Positions 5,675 through 7,634 of a DNA stretch of 7,634 nucleotides are shown here, piece after piece. Source of the stretch: Chitinophagaceae bacterium (GTDB lineage Bacteria; Bacteroidota; Bacteroidia; Chitinophagales; Chitinophagaceae); contig JADLEN010000108.1 in NCBI GenBank assembly GCA_020846105.1, positions 1-7,634 of the forward strand, in the 5' to 3' direction. The position numbers and the translations under genes were made by a program. How positions within the stretch are numbered: the stretch's first letter is position 1; each line of letters opens with the position of its first letter. The notes under the pieces were generated by a model that saw nothing but the letters and a program-made list of their open reading frames with translations, was not told where the DNA came from and ran no database searches.

Positions 5675-6307
5675 ATGAAAGATTATTTAAAACTTATAGA
5701 AAATAATAAAAAGTGGGCTAAGGAAGCCGTAAAAGTGGACCCCGAGTATTTCAGCAGATTGGAGCATATACAAAACCCTGAATATTTATGGATAGGCTGT
5801 AGTGATAGCAGGGTGCCCGCAGATAAAATAACGGGCACTAATCCGGGTGAAATATTTGTTCACCGAAATATTGCCAATATGGTAGTGCATACCGATATTA
5901 ATTTACTGTCGGTATTGGAATACGCAGTTGTACACCTTAAAGTGAAGCATATAATTGTATGCGGGCACTATGGTTGTGGTGGTGTAAAAGCAGCAATGAC
6001 CAATCATAATTTTGGTATCATCAACAAGTGGGTGCGCAATATCAAAGATGTGTATCGGCTGCATTTTCAAGAATTCGAAGGCCTGACAGATGAGAAAGCC
6101 CGCACCAACAAACTTATAGAGCTGAATGTAATAGAGCAAGTAAATAACCTTGCCAAAACAAGTATCGTACAGAAAGCTTGGAAAGCCGAACAGCGCCCTT
6201 ATTTGCATGGTTGGGTTTACGACCTACATGATGGCGTTATTAACCCTATATTTGAAATGGGACATGAGGACCACCTTGACCCTTTGTATGTCTTCGATGA
6301 TTTATAG
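5675..6307 (+). CDS. can: Beta-class carbonic anhydrase
   Basis: A 210-residue cytosolic zinc enzyme that interconverts CO2 and bicarbonate. Zinc ligands are Cys42 in GCSDSR (41-46), His98 and Cys101 in CGHYGCGG (96-103). The Asp44-Arg46 pair of the beta class is present. Other family blocks are PGEIFVHRNIANMV (57-70), ELNVIEQVNNL (149-159) and HGWVYDLHDG (178-187). Overall it resembles the E. coli Can type. The frame is open further upstream to an ATG at 5621, but that would add 18 unlike residues and overlap the sulP gene by 35 bp. I chose the ATG at 5675 because MKDYLKLIENNKKW is the usual N-terminus of the family and it follows the sulP stop by 19 bp. Co-transcription with sulP suggests that it supplies or consumes the bicarbonate moved by the transporter; this is inference. 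No cysteine or histidine ligand is missing. Confidence 0.95.
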   Translation: MKDYLKLIENNKKWAKEAVKVDPEYFSRLEHIQNPEYLWIGCSDSRVPADKITGTNPGEIFVHRNIANMVVHTDINLLSVLEYAVVHLKVKHIIVCGHYGCGGVKAAMTNHNFGIINKWVRNIKDVYRLHFQEFEGLTDEKARTNKLIELNVIEQVNNLAKTSIVQKAWKAEQRPYLHGWVYDLHDGVINPIFEMGHEDHLDPLYVFDDL

Positions 6308-6367
6308 CAAAAGGGATTTAGTATATCTTATAAATAGTTGCCTCTAAACTAAGGGGTAGTAAGTAAC

Positions 6368-6403
6368 AAAAAAAGCCACAATAAATTTTATTGTGGCTTT
6401 TTA
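6368..6403. terminator. Bidirectional Rho-independent terminator between convergent genes
   Basis: A 13-bp perfect stem (AAAAAGCCACAAT at 6370-6382 with 6390-6402) has a 7-base A/T loop. A-run and T-run flanks give a U-tract on either strand. It lies 60 bases past the carbonic anhydrase stop and 36 bases past the atpG stop, so it can end both the sulP-carbonic anhydrase transcript and atpG. Confidence 0.9.
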
Positions 6404-6439
6404 TATGAGGTATTGTGGTCGGAAATGCTGGATAAAGGA

Positions 6440-7309
6440 CTAGCCATTCAATGCAGCGGCACCACTCACTATCTCTGTAAGTTCAGTGGTAATAGCTGCC
6501 TGACGTGCTCTGTTGTAACTAATTTTGAGGCTTTTCAAAAGTTCATTAGCATTTTCACTAGCCTTGTCCATAGCAGTCATTCTTGCTCCGTGCTCCGATG
6601 CATTTGCGTCAAGCATAGCCTTGAAAACTTGTGTATTTAGTATTTTAGGCATCAACTCTTCAACCAAAATTTCTTTCGAAGGCTCAAAGATAAAGTCGGC
6701 GTTGTTGTCGCCCTCAGCCTTTACTATTTTAGGAATGGGTAAGTATTGCTCACAAACAAAGTTTTGTACAGCAGCGTTTTTAAACTGGCTATAAACTAGG
6801 TCTATTTTATCAAATTTTTTGTCGAGAAATGCTTGCTGCGCATATACGGCAGCCTCTCTTACATTGTCGAAAGTAAGGCTTTGAAAAATGGTCCAATAGT
6901 TATCAATTACGGTAAATCCATTTTTCGTAAAGAAGTCAAAACCTTTTTTACCAAGTGGGAGTATTGTAACCTCTGCGTTTGGGTAATTTTCTTCAATTGT
7001 TGCACGGGTAAGCTTAATGACGTTAGAGTTGTATGCGCCACACAAGCCTCTGTCGCTAGTGATGGGTATCAACAATACACGTTCAATATTGCGTTCTGCA
7101 GCCAAAGGAAGATCCATTTCTGAAGACGTACTGCTTACTATATTGCTTAGCATTGCCTGCAATTTTTGAGCATAAGGAGCCATCTGAGTAATGGCATCTT
7201 GCGCTCTACGCAATTTTGCAGCACTTACCATTTTCATGGCTTTAGTAATCTGTTGGGTAGAAGTAACGGATTTGATACGGTTGCGAACCTCTTTAAGTTG
7301 TCCCGACAT
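6440..7309 (-). CDS. atpG: ATP synthase F1 gamma subunit
   Basis: A 289-residue central-stalk subunit of F1Fo ATP synthase, whose N- and C-terminal helices form the rotating coiled coil inside the alpha3-beta3 ring. The N-terminal helix carries the family string RIKSVTSTQQITKAMKMVSA (11-30) followed by AKLRRAQ. SDRGLCGAYN is at 85-94, SEHGARMTAMDKASENA at 238-254, and the C-terminal signature AAITTELTEIVSGAAAL at 271-287. Length is normal for Bacteroidota. The start codon is followed at once by the usual SGQLKEVRNRI. No other ATP synthase gene is next to it: downstream is a convergent carbonic anhydrase gene and upstream a TraR/DksA-like gene with its own terminator. It therefore appears to be transcribed alone from the box at 7345-7352. 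Confidence 0.97.
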   Translation of the reverse strand: MSGQLKEVRNRIKSVTSTQQITKAMKMVSAAKLRRAQDAITQMAPYAQKLQAMLSNIVSSTSSEMDLPLAAERNIERVLLIPITSDRGLCGAYNSNVIKLTRATIEENYPNAEVTILPLGKKGFDFFTKNGFTVIDNYWTIFQSLTFDNVREAAVYAQQAFLDKKFDKIDLVYSQFKNAAVQNFVCEQYLPIPKIVKAEGDNNADFIFEPSKEILVEELMPKILNTQVFKAMLDANASEHGARMTAMDKASENANELLKSLKISYNRARQAAITTELTEIVSGAAALNG

Positions 7310-7344
7310 ATAGTAAGATTGTGATGTGTGTTTTGAATCGTGTG

Positions 7345-7352
7345 CAAAGGTA
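7345..7352 (-). promoter_or_regulatory. Candidate -7 promoter box for atpG
   Basis: The minus strand reads TACCTTTGCA here, an exact match to the Bacteroidota -7 element TAnnTTTG, 35 bases before the atpG start codon. No convincing -33 TTTG is seen at the usual distance; the region upstream is A/T-rich. Its position after the 7421-7461 terminator supports an atpG-only transcript. Confidence 0.55.
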
Positions 7353-7420
7353 TGAATTTTGCAATTAAAAAAGCTTAAAATTTAGTTGTAAAATCAGCTC
7401 TTTTTTCCAAAAATGATTAT

Positions 7421-7461
7421 ATAAAATAGACGCAATGGTTTTATTATTACCATTGCGTCTA
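7421..7461 (-). terminator. Rho-independent terminator after the TraR/DksA-like gene
   Basis: A perfect 13-bp stem (TAGACGCAATGGT at 7427-7439 with 7449-7461) has a 9-base A/T loop. On the minus strand it is followed by TTTTAT. It starts 25 bases past the stop codon at 7487-7489 and separates that gene from atpG. Confidence 0.85.
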
Positions 7462-7486
7462 GTGAAATAGGTGAAGGAATATTATC

Positions 7487-7634
7487 TTATTTCCTCATTG
7501 TCGTTTTTGCCTCAATACTCAGTGTGGCGTGCGGTACAGCCCTAAGTCTTGCCTTGTCTATCAGCTTGCCTGTAACGCGACATATACCATAGGTCTTGTT
7601 TTCAATGCGTACCAATGCTTTTTCAAGATTAGTG
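7487..7634 (-). CDS. TraR/DksA-like protein, C-terminal part only
   Basis: The minus strand is open from the window edge to a TAA at 7487-7489, giving the last 48 residues of a protein that begins outside the window. The fragment runs from TNLEKALVRIENKTYGICRV to a tail ending TTMRK. YGICRVTGKLIDKARLRAVPHATLSIEAK aligns with the zinc-finger region of the DksA/TraR family (YG-x-C...G...RL-x-A-x-P...). Of the four zinc-binding cysteines of classical DksA, only the first (in YGIC) is visible; the others are replaced by Thr, Ser and Ala. DksA proteins bind RNA polymerase through its secondary channel and adjust transcription with ppGpp. Whether this relative does so cannot be judged without the N-terminal coiled coil. 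Confidence 0.85.
   Translation of the reverse strand, partial: TNLEKALVRIENKTYGICRVTGKLIDKARLRAVPHATLSIEAKTTMRK

Overview
The window looks like chromosomal DNA from a member of the Bacteroidota, probably near the Chitinophagales/Sphingobacteriales. The evidence is that start codons are preceded by AT-rich leaders without Shine-Dalgarno sequences, that two minus-strand genes carry TAnnTTTG boxes just upstream (the Bacteroidota -7 promoter element), and that the proteins read like Bacteroidota family members. The genus cannot be read from this sequence.

Layout. Bases 1-1090 hold no credible gene. Bases 1-360 are unassigned. Bases 361-930 are a mosaic of short repeat-like modules joined by G/T-rich linkers (GTGGTTGTGG-like), with an imperfect inverted repeat at the outer edges. 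A separate strong palindrome lies at 994-1028. A Rho-independent terminator at 1098-1134 closes a minus-strand pair: UDP-glucose 6-dehydrogenase (3451-2138) followed by a UDP-glucuronate decarboxylase/UDP-xylose synthase-type protein (2089-1151). Together these would turn UDP-glucose into UDP-glucuronate and then UDP-xylose for surface polysaccharide or glycan synthesis.

On the plus strand come a small unrecognised exported protein (3636-3968), a SulP-family anion transporter with a C-terminal STAS domain (4042-5655) and, 19 bp further on, a beta-carbonic anhydrase (5675-6307). The last two are probably co-transcribed and point to bicarbonate uptake coupled to CO2/bicarbonate interconversion. 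A strong bidirectional terminator (6368-6403) separates them from the convergent atpG gene (7309-6440, F1 ATP synthase gamma subunit). atpG has its own promoter-like box and is cut off from the gene before it by another terminator (7421-7461). The right edge holds the C-terminal 48 codons of a TraR/DksA-like protein that has lost most of the zinc-finger cysteines.

The genes are ordinary housekeeping or surface-sugar genes, and I do not see a clear new defence, mobile or biosynthetic system. The least explained part is the repeat mosaic at 361-930. Other points worth checking are the stand-alone atpG, the base-composition contrast between the ugd-uxs pair and the sulP gene, and the small acidic exported protein.
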